A DNA stretch of 48,596 nucleotides from Patescibacteria group bacterium UBA6489 (GCA_002435385.1 DJMN01000067.1:1-48596); one strand, 5' to 3'. Numbered from the stretch's first letter, positions 11,327-21,753 are shown. Numbers and translations are program-made. The notes: generated from the sequence alone by a model not told the origin.

Positions 11327-11803
11327 TTAATTACTTGTCATCTTCCTTATAAACTCCTCAATTTTTTCATTTTCCTCTTCACTTTCTTTAGTCTTATCAT
11401 GAAACTTAACATTATCTGAGGCTTTATCGTTTATAATGTTAAAGTAATACTCCCTAACCTTTAATAATTCAGATAAATCAGATAAGCAATAAGTCTTCAT
11501 GAAACTTTTTAAATCCATAAAATTATGATGTGCTAAAATTCATAGAATGCCTAAAAAATAATCATTTCATCATTTACTTTTTTTTCTTTTTGTAAATCAT
11601 TTTAAGACCTTTTCTATAACAACAGATGAAATAAGTAAATACTTTTTAGGTACTTTTAGTATTTCAAAAATTGTTTCTATATTCTTTTTAATATTCTCCC
11701 TATCTTCACTTAAACTTTCTATTTGAAATAATTCATAAATAGAGGGTTCAGTTATCTTGTATACATCTCATGATAGATCTAAGTAAATAACTTTAGGAAT
11801 CAT
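11327..11803 (-). CDS. Putative tail assembly chaperone
   Basis: A 158-residue helical protein between the major tail protein and the tape measure, the usual place of the gpG/gpGT chaperone. It starts MIPKVIYLDLSGDVYKI, has a helical core, a lysine-rich patch (KGFTKRKKSKGG) and an acidic C-terminal tail. No evident slippery sequence for the frameshifted extension was found. Six TGA-glycine codons split it under the standard code. Function from position only. Confidence 0.6.
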
Positions 11804-11827
11804 ATATTAAGTGGTTAAAATATAATA

Positions 11828-11852
11828 GAAAAAGAGAGTATTTCTACTCCCT
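11828..11852 (-). terminator. Rho-independent terminator after the major tail gene
   Basis: An 8-bp stem with one G-U pair (AGGGAGTA / TACTCTCT), a GAAA loop, then five U residues in minus orientation. It lies 12 bp past the major tail protein stop. It would limit read-through and keep tail-tube protein in excess. Confidence 0.75.
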
Positions 11853-11864
11853 ATATTCTTGTAT

Positions 11865-12638
11865 TTATTGTAGTGCCTGTTCTGCTGGAGATATCTCATC
11901 AAGCATAACTGTTTCATTTGTATCAAATTTAAATGAAACCTCAGTTCATTTAGGAAGTCACGGTTTAATCTTATTCAGAAACTCAATAGCATAACTAGAA
12001 TTATTCGTTCATTCTTTAGCCTCAAGACTAAATTTGTAATCAACTCCTCAAATTTCTTTTGAACCAATAAACCTTACATCTATTTTTTCATCAACTCAAG
12101 TACCTAATTTAGTTACAACTTTCTTAGTTTCATTAAGATTAACACTTCCCTCAATTAGAGGGATGTCTCCAATACTTATATCTCCTTCTAGAATGGTTAT
12201 AGTAGTCTTATTATCAGTTGTATCAACTGAGTAATCAGTATCCAATACATAAGTAGCTCAACCATCATTTGATTTTACTTCTATAGAGGTTACTCAATTA
12301 CCGTCATTAGACTGATAAGGTAACTCTATAATTTTGTCTGATAATACCTCGTGCTTCTCACTAATAGAATAAGCTCAAGAAGGAATCACAACAACTTCAG
12401 ATCAATTAAAAATGTTTAATAAGGTAGAGTTTAAAACTCTAAACATTTGTAATTTCATTTCCGCAATTCTATCAGAGTAACTGTGTGAGCCACAATTTAA
12501 ATCAAGGGTTTCTTGATTTTCTTTACTATAAGTAATTCAGGCATTTATCATACATGCGTATTTTTCCCATTTTCATACAGTAGATAGTTTCACTTCTACT
12601 ATAACAGGAAAGTCTGCTGCTTCTATTAATTTACCCAT
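11865..12638 (-). CDS. Major tail (tube) protein
   Basis: A 257-residue beta-rich protein. It begins with a strand-loop pattern (FPVIVEVKLSTVGKWEKYACM) and has the Ig-like or tube-like middle of siphovirus tube proteins. Single-gene size, its own downstream terminator, and position between connector genes and chaperone/tape measure support the call. The tube would be built from hexameric rings of this protein. Sequence similarity to a named family was not recognised. Confidence 0.72.
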
Positions 12639-12698
12639 GTTTACGGTAGTTATATTTTAATAAAATTGTGTATGTTTTATAAAAAAATAACTAAAACC

Positions 12699-13022
12699 TT
12701 ATGCTCTTTTTACAAGATGTTTAATCCTCTTGTAATCTTCTCAAGAAATAACATAAGCTATTCCCTTTTTCATTACTCCTCATTTTACATCTTTCCAAGC
12801 AATATTTATTGTAGGAATGACTTTTAACTCTTTTTCCTCAATGTCTTCATCTACTTTTGATGTAGAAGCTACATCTCCATTATTAGCCTTTATATCAGCT
12901 ACAAGTTTTTCTAACTTATCTTTACTGATATTACCTGGAACTTCGTGTCAGTTTTCTTTGCAAAACTGTATATTTTGTTCCCTTATCTCTTTTGGAGTCA
13001 ATTCTCCTTCTATTTCTGACAT
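12699..13022 (-). CDS. Hypothetical phage protein, possible small head-tail or tail accessory
   Basis: A 107-residue protein: a helical, acidic N-terminal half (GELTPKEIREQNIQFCKENG resembles a short LEM/SAP-like helix pair), then a basic C-terminal part ending YKRIKHLVKRA. No family recognised. It has its own promoter-like element 33 nt upstream and is followed by the major tail protein, so it could be a tail terminator or completion factor. Confidence 0.55.
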
Positions 13023-13046
13023 AAGAAAATTTCTTAAAAAATAAAA

Positions 13047-13071
13047 TGCATTTTCAGTATAGAAAAATGCA
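13047..13071 (-). terminator. Hairpin around a -10 box
   Basis: Arms TGCATTTT and AAAATGCA with a 9-nt loop (13055-13063). In minus orientation a T-rich run follows. The loop carries TATACT, the -10 of element 3, so this site combines terminator and promoter. Confidence 0.6.
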
Positions 13072-13083
13072 CTAAAGGGACAA
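13056..13083 (-). promoter_or_regulatory. Late promoter-like element 3 (TTGTCCCT / TATACT)
   Basis: On the minus strand TTGTCCCT (13083-13076), 16-bp spacer after TTGTCC, then TATACT (13061-13056), 33 nt before the start at 13022. Best -10 match of the series. Confidence 0.65.
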
Positions 13084-13095
13084 ATAAGAAAAGCT

Positions 13096-13455
13096 TTAAT
13101 AAAATTTATATGTTATGACTTTTTCAAACCTACCATCAGAATCTAGAATAGGTCTACTTTCATCAAATTTTATAACCCTTGAATAACCTAAATTATGATT
13201 TTTTAGAATATTGTTATCTAATAGATCAACATAGGATTTTATTTTTATAGCCGTTTGGTCTGCCTTTCATATTATTCTAAACTCAATTAAATGAGTTCAA
13301 ACACAAATACCATCTTCATCTAAATCACCAATAACTAAAACATCTCAAGCTTGAGCTTGTTTAGGTATCTCATAACCTATATATTCAAAGGCATCATTAA
13401 TTTCTGTTATGCCTGAGATATTGTTTACTAAATCTGTTATTTCTTGTGCTGTCAT
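13096..13455 (-). CDS. Putative tail completion / head-tail joining protein
   Basis: A 119-residue protein in the cluster of four small genes between capsid and tail, where tail-terminator proteins of the HK97 gp10/lambda gpU type lie. N-terminal helix (MTAQEITDLVNNISG), then strands including AGDVLVIGDLDEDGICVGTHLIEFRII, and a C-terminal strand ending KVITYKFY. That alpha-beta layout suits tail terminators. It is the last gene before element 3. Assignment from order and fold impression. Confidence 0.55.
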
Positions 13456-13460
13456 AGTGT

Positions 13461-13802
13461 TTAATTATTTTCTAAAAAGTCTGCTGTTTTTCTAAACATT
13501 CAAGCTCCTTTTCATATAGTAAAAGGCTTGGCTCATTTCCTTCTTCAACCGTCTTTATAATATCTTTTTTCTTTTTTTGAGTATTCTACAAACTCAGCAT
13601 GTTCATTATCGTTAAATATCCTTGTTTTTAATATATCTCTGTGTTTTATAACCTCACTCCTTTGATTATCATTTTGTAAATCAAAAGTATCTTCAGGAGT
13701 CAATTCTTTTAATTTTTCTAAGCCTATATTTGTTTTTTCATCTATGATACTTTCACAAATATCATCTAATTCTTCATAAACATCTGATAAATCTAAACTC
13801 AT
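13461..13802 (-). CDS. Putative head-tail joining protein (HK97 gp10-like)
   Basis: A 113-residue protein with an acidic helical N terminus (SLDLSDVYEELDDICESI) and a glycine/arginine-rich segment near residue 85 (GGRRKGAKPFTIGKGAG) encoded mainly with TGA glycines. Size and position between the closure protein and the next joining gene fit the gp10/HK97-type family. Its start overlaps the preceding gene by 10 bp, implying translational coupling. Confidence 0.55.
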
Positions 13803-14131
13803 ATTAATTCTGCTATTAGTTTTATAAAATTATCACTTTCTTCAAATTCAATCATTTTAGGTCTTGTTATTACTTTTAATTTTACTTCTCAGAAAGCATC
13901 AGAGTATTTTATATTATCTCACATTCTAACATCTGTTTTATCTTCAGATATCATAAAGGCAAACTTTTGTTTGGGTTCTCCCTGAGATATATCAGAAGAA
14001 AACTCATTATCCTTAACCTCTATCATATTAGCTTCTAGGTCTGAATATACGATATTCTCTATATAGTCATTATTAGAATCTATTTCATTTGTTTTTCTTG
14101 TGATGTTTATATTTAATTTAGTTCAAAGCAT
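13793..14131 (-). CDS. Putative head closure / head-tail connector protein
   Basis: A 112-residue beta-rich protein: an N-terminal MLGTKLNINITRKT strand, then repeated strand-turn segments and a closing TRPKMIEF ... IKLIAELIGV. This resembles SPP1 gp16-type stopper proteins in size and barrel-like make-up. It overlaps the downstream gene by 10 bp and follows the gp6-like adaptor by 9 bp. Function by gene order. Confidence 0.55.
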
Positions 14132-14140
14132 TTTTAAGAG

Positions 14141-14527
14141 TTAAGTTCTATAAAATCTTGCTCAAGATGTTTGAGTTTTTAAGTATGGTTTTATTAGGTC
14201 TGCCACCTCTCATCACATACAATCAACCTTTTCAAGTAATTGATATTTTCTAGTGTGGTTTTCGTCTTTTTCTTCTATAATTTCTTTGTCCTTAATGACT
14301 TTCAGAGACTCCGAATACAGACAATCAGTTAGTAGAACAGTAGCTTGTTTTATCTCAAGAGGAACTTCTGGTTCAAAGTCTTCTACTAATTGTTTTATTT
14401 TACTTTCAGCTTTTGCAATAAACTTTTGTATCTTAGTATCATCACCATCATTTTTTAATTCACTATTAGAACTTTGTTTATATTCATCTAATGAGATATA
14501 AATTAAATCTTGTAAAAATAAATCCAT
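14141..14527 (-). CDS. Head-tail adaptor (gp6-like connector)
   Basis: A 128-residue helical protein with the connector pattern: early helix (LQDLIYISLDEYKQ), a helix with LESKIKQLVEDFEPEVP-like spacing, and a long helix IKQATVLLTDCLYSES, as in HK97 gp6 and SPP1 gp15. It would form the ring below the portal. I chose ATG at 14527; an in-frame TTG lies three codons upstream. It is the first gene after promoter-like element 4. Confidence 0.7.
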
Positions 14528-14542
14528 TTTAAGCAATAAAAA

Positions 14543-14573
14543 AATAATCTAACTAGAAATTAGTTAGATTATT
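14543..14573 (-). terminator. Hairpin terminator after the capsid gene, with a -10 box in its loop
   Basis: A perfect 13-bp stem (AATAATCTAACTA and complement) with a 5-nt loop at 14556-14560, followed by T residues in minus orientation. It ends the capsid transcript; its loop overlaps TAATTT of element 4. Confidence 0.75.
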
Positions 14574-14584
14574 AAAAGGGACAA
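14557..14584 (-). promoter_or_regulatory. Late promoter-like element 4 (TTGTCCCT / TAATTT)
   Basis: On the minus strand TTGTCCCT (14584-14577), 16-bp spacer after TTGTCC, then TAATTT (14562-14557), 29 nt before the connector start at 14527. Confidence 0.6.
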
Positions 14585-14588
14585 AAGA

Positions 14589-15803
14589 TTAAGCAATAGT
14601 TATACCAGTAAGCCTAACAAAGCTTTCATTTGCTTTTTGGACTACTACGGTTCATTCTACTTGAGCATTGAACCTATAATTATCATCTTTAGTTGTAGGA
14701 CTACTTTCATCAGTTTTTAAACTTCATGGCATTGTCTCAAAAGATACCGCATGTCTATCATACATTAAAGCCTCTCAGTCATCTAATTCATCTGTAATAA
14801 ATATTGCATCAATTTTATTACCATCTACATCAATAGGAGATTTAAGTATTTTTAAACCTCAACCCACCTCTAGAGCATTTGAACCATTAAGTAATGTTAT
14901 ATTTATCTTATCTTTCTCTAAATCAGCTAAAGAACCTATAATATCAACAGAACCTGCTATAGTATTTAGTGTACCACCTTTCTTGATTGCATACTTGAAA
15001 CCCTGATTAAAATGAGTCATTCATATAACTCAGTTAACGGCGATAACATTATCAGTTCTAGGTCATATTAGTTCTCCTGTATCATCATTAAATTCATTTT
15101 TGATAAAGTAAGGAATTCAACCTGTATACCTTCTAATAACTTGTTTTCAGTTTATAAAGGCTCTAGTTTCCAATCTTATAGGAGACATCACTGTTTTTTC
15201 AAGTTTTCTTGAAAAATCGGCTATACCTTGAGTCCTTAGTTCTTTAACTGCATCTGTAGTTGTCCGTTTTCTTTCAGTGGCATAAGTTCTAGATATACTT
15301 TTTCTAGTTCTTATTATAGTAGTATAGTTGTAGTTTCTTCTTGGTACAGTTATACCTCTTCCCTCAACTCATACCTCTCATTCCATAGATGAGTTACCTG
15401 CATTTTTAAGATTTGTATCAGCTGGTATTTCAATATCAACTGTTCATATTAGGTAACACTTAACTTCAGTGTCAGATACAACAGAATCAATTAATAACAT
15501 CATTCAAGTATAATCTATAATATCTCCTTGTAAAAAAGCTAAACCATTCTTTTTTACTAAAAGAGAGGCAGTAGCTCAAGCAGTAAAGGTTCATGCTGGA
15601 TGAACTGCACTTGTTTCAAGGATAGCTTCTATTTCAATATCCTCAACTATTTGAGGTTTAGTACTATCCACTTTTCATTTAAAGAATTTATTAAGATTCT
15701 TTATAACTCAAGCTCAGATAGAATTCTTCGCTAAAAGTATTTTTCATGGAAGCTTGAAAAATGCCTCCATTCTATCTTCTTCATTTGTAAACTGTTTAGA
15801 CAT
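14589..15803 (-). CDS. Major capsid protein (SU10-like HK97 fold)
   Basis: A 404-residue protein. The stretch RNYNYTTIIRTRKSISRTYAT, a helix with AVKELRTQGIADFSRKLEKTVM, and then RRYTGGIPYFI are the N-arm, long spine helix and following loop of SU10/DUF5309-type capsid proteins. The C-terminal half has the P-domain-like pattern ending VRLTGITIA. It forms the icosahedral shell with the scaffold encoded just upstream. Gene order scaffold-capsid-connector is canonical. Confidence 0.88.
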
Positions 15804-15828
15804 ATCTCTAAAAATTTATAAAATTAAA

Positions 15829-16452
15829 CTAATTCACTGATCAAAAGAATGCATCAGTCATTCCTTCAAAATCTCAGTTTTTATCTGCTTCTGCAAAACT
15901 ATTATAATCTCAAGGAGTTTCTCATCATTCTAGCTTTCAAACTTTTATAATTCACTCTTTATTATCTCAATCAGGTTTATATCCTTTAGCTTCGGCAAAA
16001 CCTTTTAAGGCTCTCTCATTTTTTAAAACATCTTCTCAGAAAATTTCTACCTGACCTTTTAGGAAATCCTCTCACTCTTTATCTTTAGATTTGATAAAAT
16101 CAGTGTAATTTTTTATAGCCTCAGTAGATTTCTTTTCTTGTTCTTCTTTGATAGCTGTATAAGCTGATAAATCACCTTTTACACCATCTAAGAAAGTTTC
16201 AACATCTTCAACATCTTCTCAAATTCCTAACTTCTCATTAAAAGTTTTTACTTTTGTTTCAAGAGCTGTCTTTTCTGTTGTAAGATCTAACATTTGTTTC
16301 TTATGTTTTTCTTTCATTTCATCTTTAGCTTTAGTGTAATTATCAGATAGTTCTTTATTTTTATCCAACAATTCTTGTTTTTCTGTAGCTAAACGTTCTT
16401 TGTCAGCCTTATCTCTTAGTAGAGAGTTATATTCCTCTGTGGTTATTTCCAT
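15829..16452 (-). CDS. Capsid scaffold protein
   Basis: A 207-residue protein with a long N-terminal coiled coil (about 1-70, MEITTEEYNSLLRDKADKER onward), an acidic helical middle, and a glycine-rich C terminus, the usual build of phage scaffolds, which bind capsid through the C-terminal region. It lies between portal and capsid genes. Promoter-like element 5 lies upstream with a longer (about 88 nt) leader than at other sites. Confidence 0.78.
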
Positions 16453-16540
16453 AGTTTTACTTATTTACAATATAAATTATTTTACTTGCCTTTTAAGGTC
16501 TGCAAGAATGTTTTTTTGTTATAAAACATACACATGTTAG

Positions 16541-16568
16541 AATATAAGAACAAGCAATAAAGGGACAA
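16541..16568 (-). promoter_or_regulatory. Late promoter-like element 5 (TTGTCCCT / TATATT)
   Basis: On the minus strand TTGTCCCT (16568-16561), 16-bp spacer after TTGTCC, then TATATT (16546-16541). The scaffold start is 88 nt further on; the leader holds a small CTTGC/GCAAG hairpin near 16480-16510. Confidence 0.6.
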
Positions 16569-16578
16569 ATTAGTACAC

Positions 16579-16604
16579 AAAAAACACTAGATTTTACTCT
16601 AGTG
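16579..16604 (-). terminator. Rho-independent terminator after the portal gene
   Basis: A 7-bp stem (CACTAGA with TCTAGTG) and 6-nt loop followed in minus orientation by six U residues. It lies about 100 bp after the portal stop. The intervening 16605-16704 holds no credible gene; the only frames there are 6-codon stubs. Confidence 0.7.
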
Positions 16605-16704
16605 CATGATTATAAATCTATATATCAAAGCTACTCATAAGAGAAAATATAAAAAGATATTTACCTTAAAGAATAACTCATAAAAACTCCTATATTTAAT
16701 ATAA

Positions 16705-18024
16705 TTAGTCTTTATCTTCTTCTTTATCTGGGGTTGGATTTTGTGTAGTGTTATCATTTTGTACTTGTTTTAAAATAAAATCTGCTTCTTTTTCATCAAC
16801 ATTATGAATATTCATGATAGCCATCTTCTTTGTGCTAAATCAACTATCTACTTTAGCTTTTTCATTCTGAATCTTTTGATCTTCAATATCTAATAAATCT
16901 TTAGCACTTGTGGTAATAATTTCCTGAAACTCTAAAATTCTTTCCTCTTCTTTTAAATTTATTCTATCCCAGAATTTATTAAATAGGTCTTTGGTAATAT
17001 TATGATATCATTCAATTTTTTTATAGAATATTGTACTTGCTTTCTCTTTAGCATTTCAACTATCATTTCAAGCTTTAACATTGTTTGTAAAGGCAAAGGC
17101 AGGAATTCAAGTAATACTAGAAACTTGCATTAATTGAGAGTCAATTATATCTAAACTTGATTTAATAGATTCATAAGTGTTTTTCACAATTTCTACACCT
17201 GGTTGAACTCCTTCAGAGTTTTCTCCATCTGTTACTAGTATTTTTCATAATAATGACATATCAATAGCAGAATTTTCGTCATCTGGATCAACTCTTGCAT
17301 GGTCTATATCCATTCACTTTATGATAGTCCAAACATCACCATAATCCATAATAGTATGGTCATTATGTGCTAGTTTTCTATCAATAGAATTAATTATAGT
17401 TTCAAGTATTTTTACCTCTTCTAATCAAGCTTTTTTAGTCAAAACAAGTCTTTCTAAGTCTATGGTTAAAGCCGATGGTAAATCCTTTGTTTCTTCTAAG
17501 TATCATAGACTTACTTCTTCTCAATAAGCTATTGAGTCAAAATCACTTACCTTAAAGAGTTTTCTTAAAAAGATTTTATTATGAAAAGTTTCTAATAAAA
17601 CAAACTTTTGAGTATATCAGTCATCATACTCTTTATCAAATAAATGTAAGAAATATTCTGTTTTTCAATCAAAATAATAATTGGCTGAATTAATGCTTTC
17701 TAGTTCTAAGATATCCACATTTATTTTTAATCTAGCCTCAGCAGTAGTAAGAAGACAAATCATAAATTCAATCCAATCAATGCTATAATTACTTTTAGGA
17801 GCTCAAAAAAAAGACTTTTTCCAAAAATAAACGATACTTCAAATATAACTTCAAGGATTTAATATCTTTGCCCTTTCAGTTTCTCATGGAAAGAATTTTT
17901 TTACTATTTCTTGAAAAGCTTCATTAGTTTCTTTATTTAAGTATTCTCATGTGATTAAGTCTTGCAAGTGTGATATTTTTCAAAGTTTATCAGCTATTTT
18001 TGGGCTTATTATTTTATCAAACAT
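16705..18024 (-). CDS. Portal protein
   Basis: A 439-residue protein. Portal features: a central region (SALTIDLERLVLTKKAGLEE and onward to the SSITGIPAFAF segment) matching the stem and clip part of SPP1/HK97-type portals, and a C-terminal helical tail with Lys/Glu repeats. It would form the dodecameric ring for DNA passage. It lies between the terminase genes and the scaffold, with promoter-like element 6 upstream. Confidence 0.82.
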
Positions 18025-18060
18025 ATATTTTTAAAAATTTAATAAATATTAGTCTAAATA

Positions 18061-18087
18061 TTATTAAACATAACCTTAGAGGGACAA
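18061..18087 (-). promoter_or_regulatory. Late promoter-like element 6 (TTGTCCCT / TAATAA)
   Basis: On the minus strand TTGTCCCT (18087-18080) is placed 2 bp after the upstream stop codon. A TAATAA/AATAAT box follows at 15-16 bp spacing, about 36 nt before the portal start. Weaker -10 than elements 1-5. Confidence 0.45.
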
Positions 18088-18089
18088 TT

Positions 18090-18431
18090 TTAGTGCATAT
18101 TTAACATGTCTGATAAAGTGTATCATTTCCTAAATAAATAATTAACTTGTCCTTTATTTAATCAAGTTTTTTCCATTACTTCTTGCATAGACATATCAAC
18201 ATCTAATCTATCTTTAGTTCTTTGGAAATATTTTAATAAGAAAGATGGTACATTTTTTCAAAACATAACATCTTGTAAAGAATTATAGTACTCAGGATTA
18301 TCCTTTCTTAGCTTTTTAAATCATTCTAAAACAAATTGCTTAGAAAGTTCTAAAGCTTGTTTATTTTTTTCTAGATTTCTCATTATTGTTTGATTACTGC
18401 TAAAGTAGTTTTTTTCTTTTTTTCTTTTCAT
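18090..18431 (-). CDS. Hypothetical phage protein overlapping the terminase gene
   Basis: A 113-residue basic helical protein (MKRKKEKNYFSSNQ start) with an HTH-like C-terminal half: MQEVMEKTGLNKGQVNYLFRK looks like a short helix-turn-helix. Its first 49 bp overlap the 3' end of the large terminase gene in another frame. No family is recognised. Placement between terminase and portal suggests a packaging or head accessory role; DNA binding is inference. Confidence 0.6.
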
Positions 18432-19651
18432 TTAAAGTTATCTAAAGCACCACTCAATCAATCAACAAAGTCGTCATTAATTCATTTTTCTGGGAATGCT
18501 ATTAGTTGATTTTTTCATCGGTTAATATGTTTGTGATTAGATGGTAAATAAACCCTATTAGACTTAAAGTGTGGTACATGAGGTGTAAAGTGTTGTATTT
18601 TATCGTTTGGGTACTTTTGTTCTTCTATAGGTAAAGATATATTGTATTCTTCCCTAGCTAACTTCTTAATCCAAAAACCAAATCATTGGTTTGCTTTTTC
18701 ATCATAAGTAAACTTTTTTATTCTCTTTTGATACTGTGAGTACATAATAATAGATTGTCTTGCTTGTTTCTCTACATCTAACTTTTCTAGGATGAAGTCT
18801 ATAACATAGTAAAGTTTACTTTTTCGGTGTTCTCATATAAGCATTAAACAGAAATAATCACTAGTAGTTTTTCAGGTGTGAGTCGTATCAGCATGGGCAT
18901 ATATTCTATCAAAGTCGTTAATATCTAAAGAATCATAGTACCTTAACCGTTCTTGGTCTATCAAAGAATTTTCATATACATCAACGAATTCTGCCATGTA
19001 TTCTTGTAACCAAAGAAATCAGGCTATTTCATCTTTAATGTTTTCTAACTCTTCTTGGTTAATATATGGACTATCATAACATGTATAATGGTACTCAACC
19101 CAATTTTTACTTGCTTTACACTGTTGTGATAATTCATAGTATAAGTGGTCTGTTTTTCACTTAGGAGTTCAAACAATTTTAACCTGTGCATCCATAAGCA
19201 TAGGTTGTAGGGTCTTTCTCCATAATCAATCCTTCTTTAGGATAATTCAAGCCTCATTTAATACTGCATAATCATATCAGAATCACTCTAGGTTTTCTGG
19301 TCTCTCAGCACTACCCATATCAAGTACACTTCAATTATCAAAAGTTATAATGTAGCTTTGATAATCAATGTGTACTGTTTCAATTAATCTTCCAAGTATC
19401 TCTTTTACATATCTTTCAATATATTTTTTAAGGTTTGATTGAATTGTATCAACCCAAAGTCATTTACTTCAAGGATTTTCAATCATCATTAGCAGAATCC
19501 ACTGAAAGGCTCAATATGTTTTTCAAACTCTTCTTCATGCTCTTATTATGGTGTATTTTGTATAATCTCTAAAGGCAGGTTTAATAAACTGAGCAAATTG
19601 AAAGTTTGGAGCTCTTTCTTTTAATGGGATATTATTCTTCTTCTTCATCAT
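18383..19651 (-). CDS. terL: Terminase large subunit
   Basis: A 422-residue DNA-packaging ATPase-nuclease. Walker A is GRRVGKT at residues 39-45, with both glycines encoded by TGA. A Walker B/catalytic region follows around DYAVLNEAGI, then the coupling motif VGTPKGKTDHLYYE. The C-terminal nuclease domain starts near YAHADTTHTGK with acidic residues of the RNase H fold (HADTT, later VIDFIL and NDDFVDGL). ATG-ATG at 19651/19648 leaves the start ambiguous by one codon. It overlaps the small subunit gene by 20 bp. Confidence 0.93.
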
Positions 19652-20249
19652 CGTGTAAATTTGTGGAATAATTATAGTTCTTGTTTGTTATTTCTTGCTT
19701 ATCAATAAACTTTTTATCTCTTCTCACAAGCCACCACTTAGAATCTGCTACATCTCATTTTTTTATACTTCTTCAGATGTTAACTCTAGCTTGTAATGTA
19801 ACAGACTCTTTTAATATGTTTTTTTCCTCCAAAAAGTCTGAATTTTCTTTTTGAAAATTGTATAAAGTAGAGGTTGAAATTTTACTAAAATAACAGGCTT
19901 CCTCGTCTGTCATACCCACGGAAAAACAAAGCTTTAAAGTTTGGAGAGTTGATGGAGTAATTTTCTTTGGAGCTCACATGTTTTTTCACTCTTCTTCTGG
20001 TAATTCTTTTTCTAACCCTTCAACTGCTTCTTTCTTATCTTCATAACTCTTAGACTTTACATCAATAATAGGCTTAGCCTTTCATCTTTGACCTTGCTTT
20101 TTCTTAACTACAGTTTTCTTCTTAGTTGTAGTTTTTTTTGGTGGTCTTCATCTTTTCTTTTTAACCTGAGTTTTCTTCTTTATTTCCTCCTTAATTTTTT
20201 TAGGAGGTCTACCTCTTTTTTTTACTTCTTTAGTTTCTTTTACTGTCAT
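19632..20249 (-). CDS. terS: Terminase small subunit with two AT-hook motifs
   Basis: A 205-residue protein. The N terminus is very basic and carries two AT-hook cores, RGRPPKK near residues 12-18 and again near 34-40, the second using a TGA glycine. The C-terminal half has a terminase-small-type HTH (GAPKKITPSTLQTLKL ... EEACYFSKISTSTLYNF) and ends with an acidic DDEEEE tail. It recognises the packaging site and recruits TerL. AT-hooks could favour the AT-rich minor groove of this genome; they are unusual in this family. Confidence 0.8.
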
Positions 20250-20259
20250 AGGATTATTT

Positions 20260-21561
20260 CTATAAAAAACTAAAATCTATTTCTCTATTTAAACATTCAA
20301 TATCTACAGTTCAATCTGTAACATCGTAAAACCTTTTAATGATTACCTGTATATACTCAGGCTCTAGCTCTACCATATAACAAACTCTATTTCTTTTTTC
20401 ACAAGCAATAAGAGTACTTCAGCTTCATCAAAATAGATCTAAAACCTTATCTCACTCTTTAGTAGAGTTGTTTAAAATCTTTTCTAAAAGTTCTATAGGT
20501 TTCATTGTTGGATGTAAATCGTTTTTTAAGTTCTTTGGACTCTCTAAAACTGAAGGGATTTGAATGTCATCAATAAAATCTATTTCTCACTTCTTTCAGT
20601 AAAATTTATGTTCTTCATTCCAGCCATAAAAGATTGGTGTATAATCATCAGCCCAACCATGTACTATTGGTTCATATATACTTTTATAGTCTGTAGGAGA
20701 AAGATTAAAATGATTCTTTTTCCAAATGATTAAATTTCTATATCTAAGATTGATATTTTCTAGAGCTCTAAATATTTTTTCTATTCATAATCTATAAAAG
20801 AAAACATAATAACTTCACTTACAGAATGTTTGAATTATTTTTAAGAAATCTTCTAGAAATTTTATACCTTCAGCTCCTTTTAGATTATCGTTTTTGATTT
20901 TCTTATGATGGTGCTTATTTGATTTTTCTCAGTCTCCTCAGACACTACCTTCAAAGTTCATAAGGTATGGAGGGTCTGTTAAAACCATGTTCGCTTTTTC
21001 TCCTTGTAATAGTTTTCAAATAGCATTAGGATTTGTACAGTCTCAACATAATAAATAATGTTTTCAAAGCCTAAAAGTATCTCATTCTTTAACTACTATA
21101 TTTTTTGGAACTTCAGGTAAATCATCTTCTTTATCTTCTCTATAAACATTCTCACTACTATTTCAAAAATTTAGTCATATATCAAAATCTAGTTGTTCAA
21201 TGATATCTTTTGAAAAGTCTCATAGTTCATTTAGTTCTGTTTTTAGATTTTCTAGGTTAAATTCAGCTAGTAGTGCTGTGGTATTATCTCTTATTCTGTA
21301 ATCCTTTTTTTGCTTTTCTGATAGTCAATATACTTTGATAACTTCAATCTCTTTAAATCCTATTTCATTAAGAGCTAGAACTCTTCAATGTCATGCTAGT
21401 ATGATATTATCCTCATCAACACAGATAGGGGAAATATATCAATTCTTTTTTATAGATTTAATTACTTCTTTTACATCTTCTTCAGTATGGATCTTATTGT
21501 TATTTTCATAGTGTAATATCTCGTTTATTTTTAGTTTTATGTGTTCTTTTTTGATAATCAT
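20260..21561 (-). CDS. ParB-like domain fused to DNA methyltransferase (beta class, N6-adenine/N4-cytosine)
   Basis: A 433-residue protein. Residues 1-95 match a ParB/Srx-type nuclease-like domain (GHGRVLALNEIGFKEIEVIKV). The methyltransferase follows with catalytic DPPY (LTDPPYLMNFEG) before the SAM-binding motif VLDLFGGSGSTLIACE near the C terminus, the order of beta-class amino-methyltransferases. No restriction partner is next to it, so it is probably an orphan phage enzyme that protects phage DNA or affects packaging. It sits at the left end of the early-to-late junction. Confidence 0.88.
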
Positions 21562-21564
21562 GAT

Positions 21565-21753
21565 TTATTTAACTAACATAGTAAGATTACTCCTTTCACA
21601 TACTCTTGATAACACATTAAGCTCTGAGTCTTTTATTTTCATCACATAAGTATCTTTAGTCACAAATCAACCTCTATTCACACGAAAACAAACAATAGTT
21701 CTTTTTGATTTTTCTTTCTTTTTTTTTAATATTTTTTTAAATAATTCTTTCAT
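21565..21753 (-). CDS. Small basic hypothetical protein
   Basis: A 62-residue protein with a lysine-rich N terminus (KELFKKILKKKKEKSKR) and a short beta-like segment (TIVCFRVNRGGFVTKDTYVM). One in-frame TGA gives the second Gly of RGG. The stop lies 3 bp before the methyltransferase start, so the two are coupled. No family recognised. Confidence 0.5.

Noticed and set aside
16605..16704. Short leader-peptide frames behind AGGAG near 16680
   Set aside because: Only six codons; too short to support without expression data.
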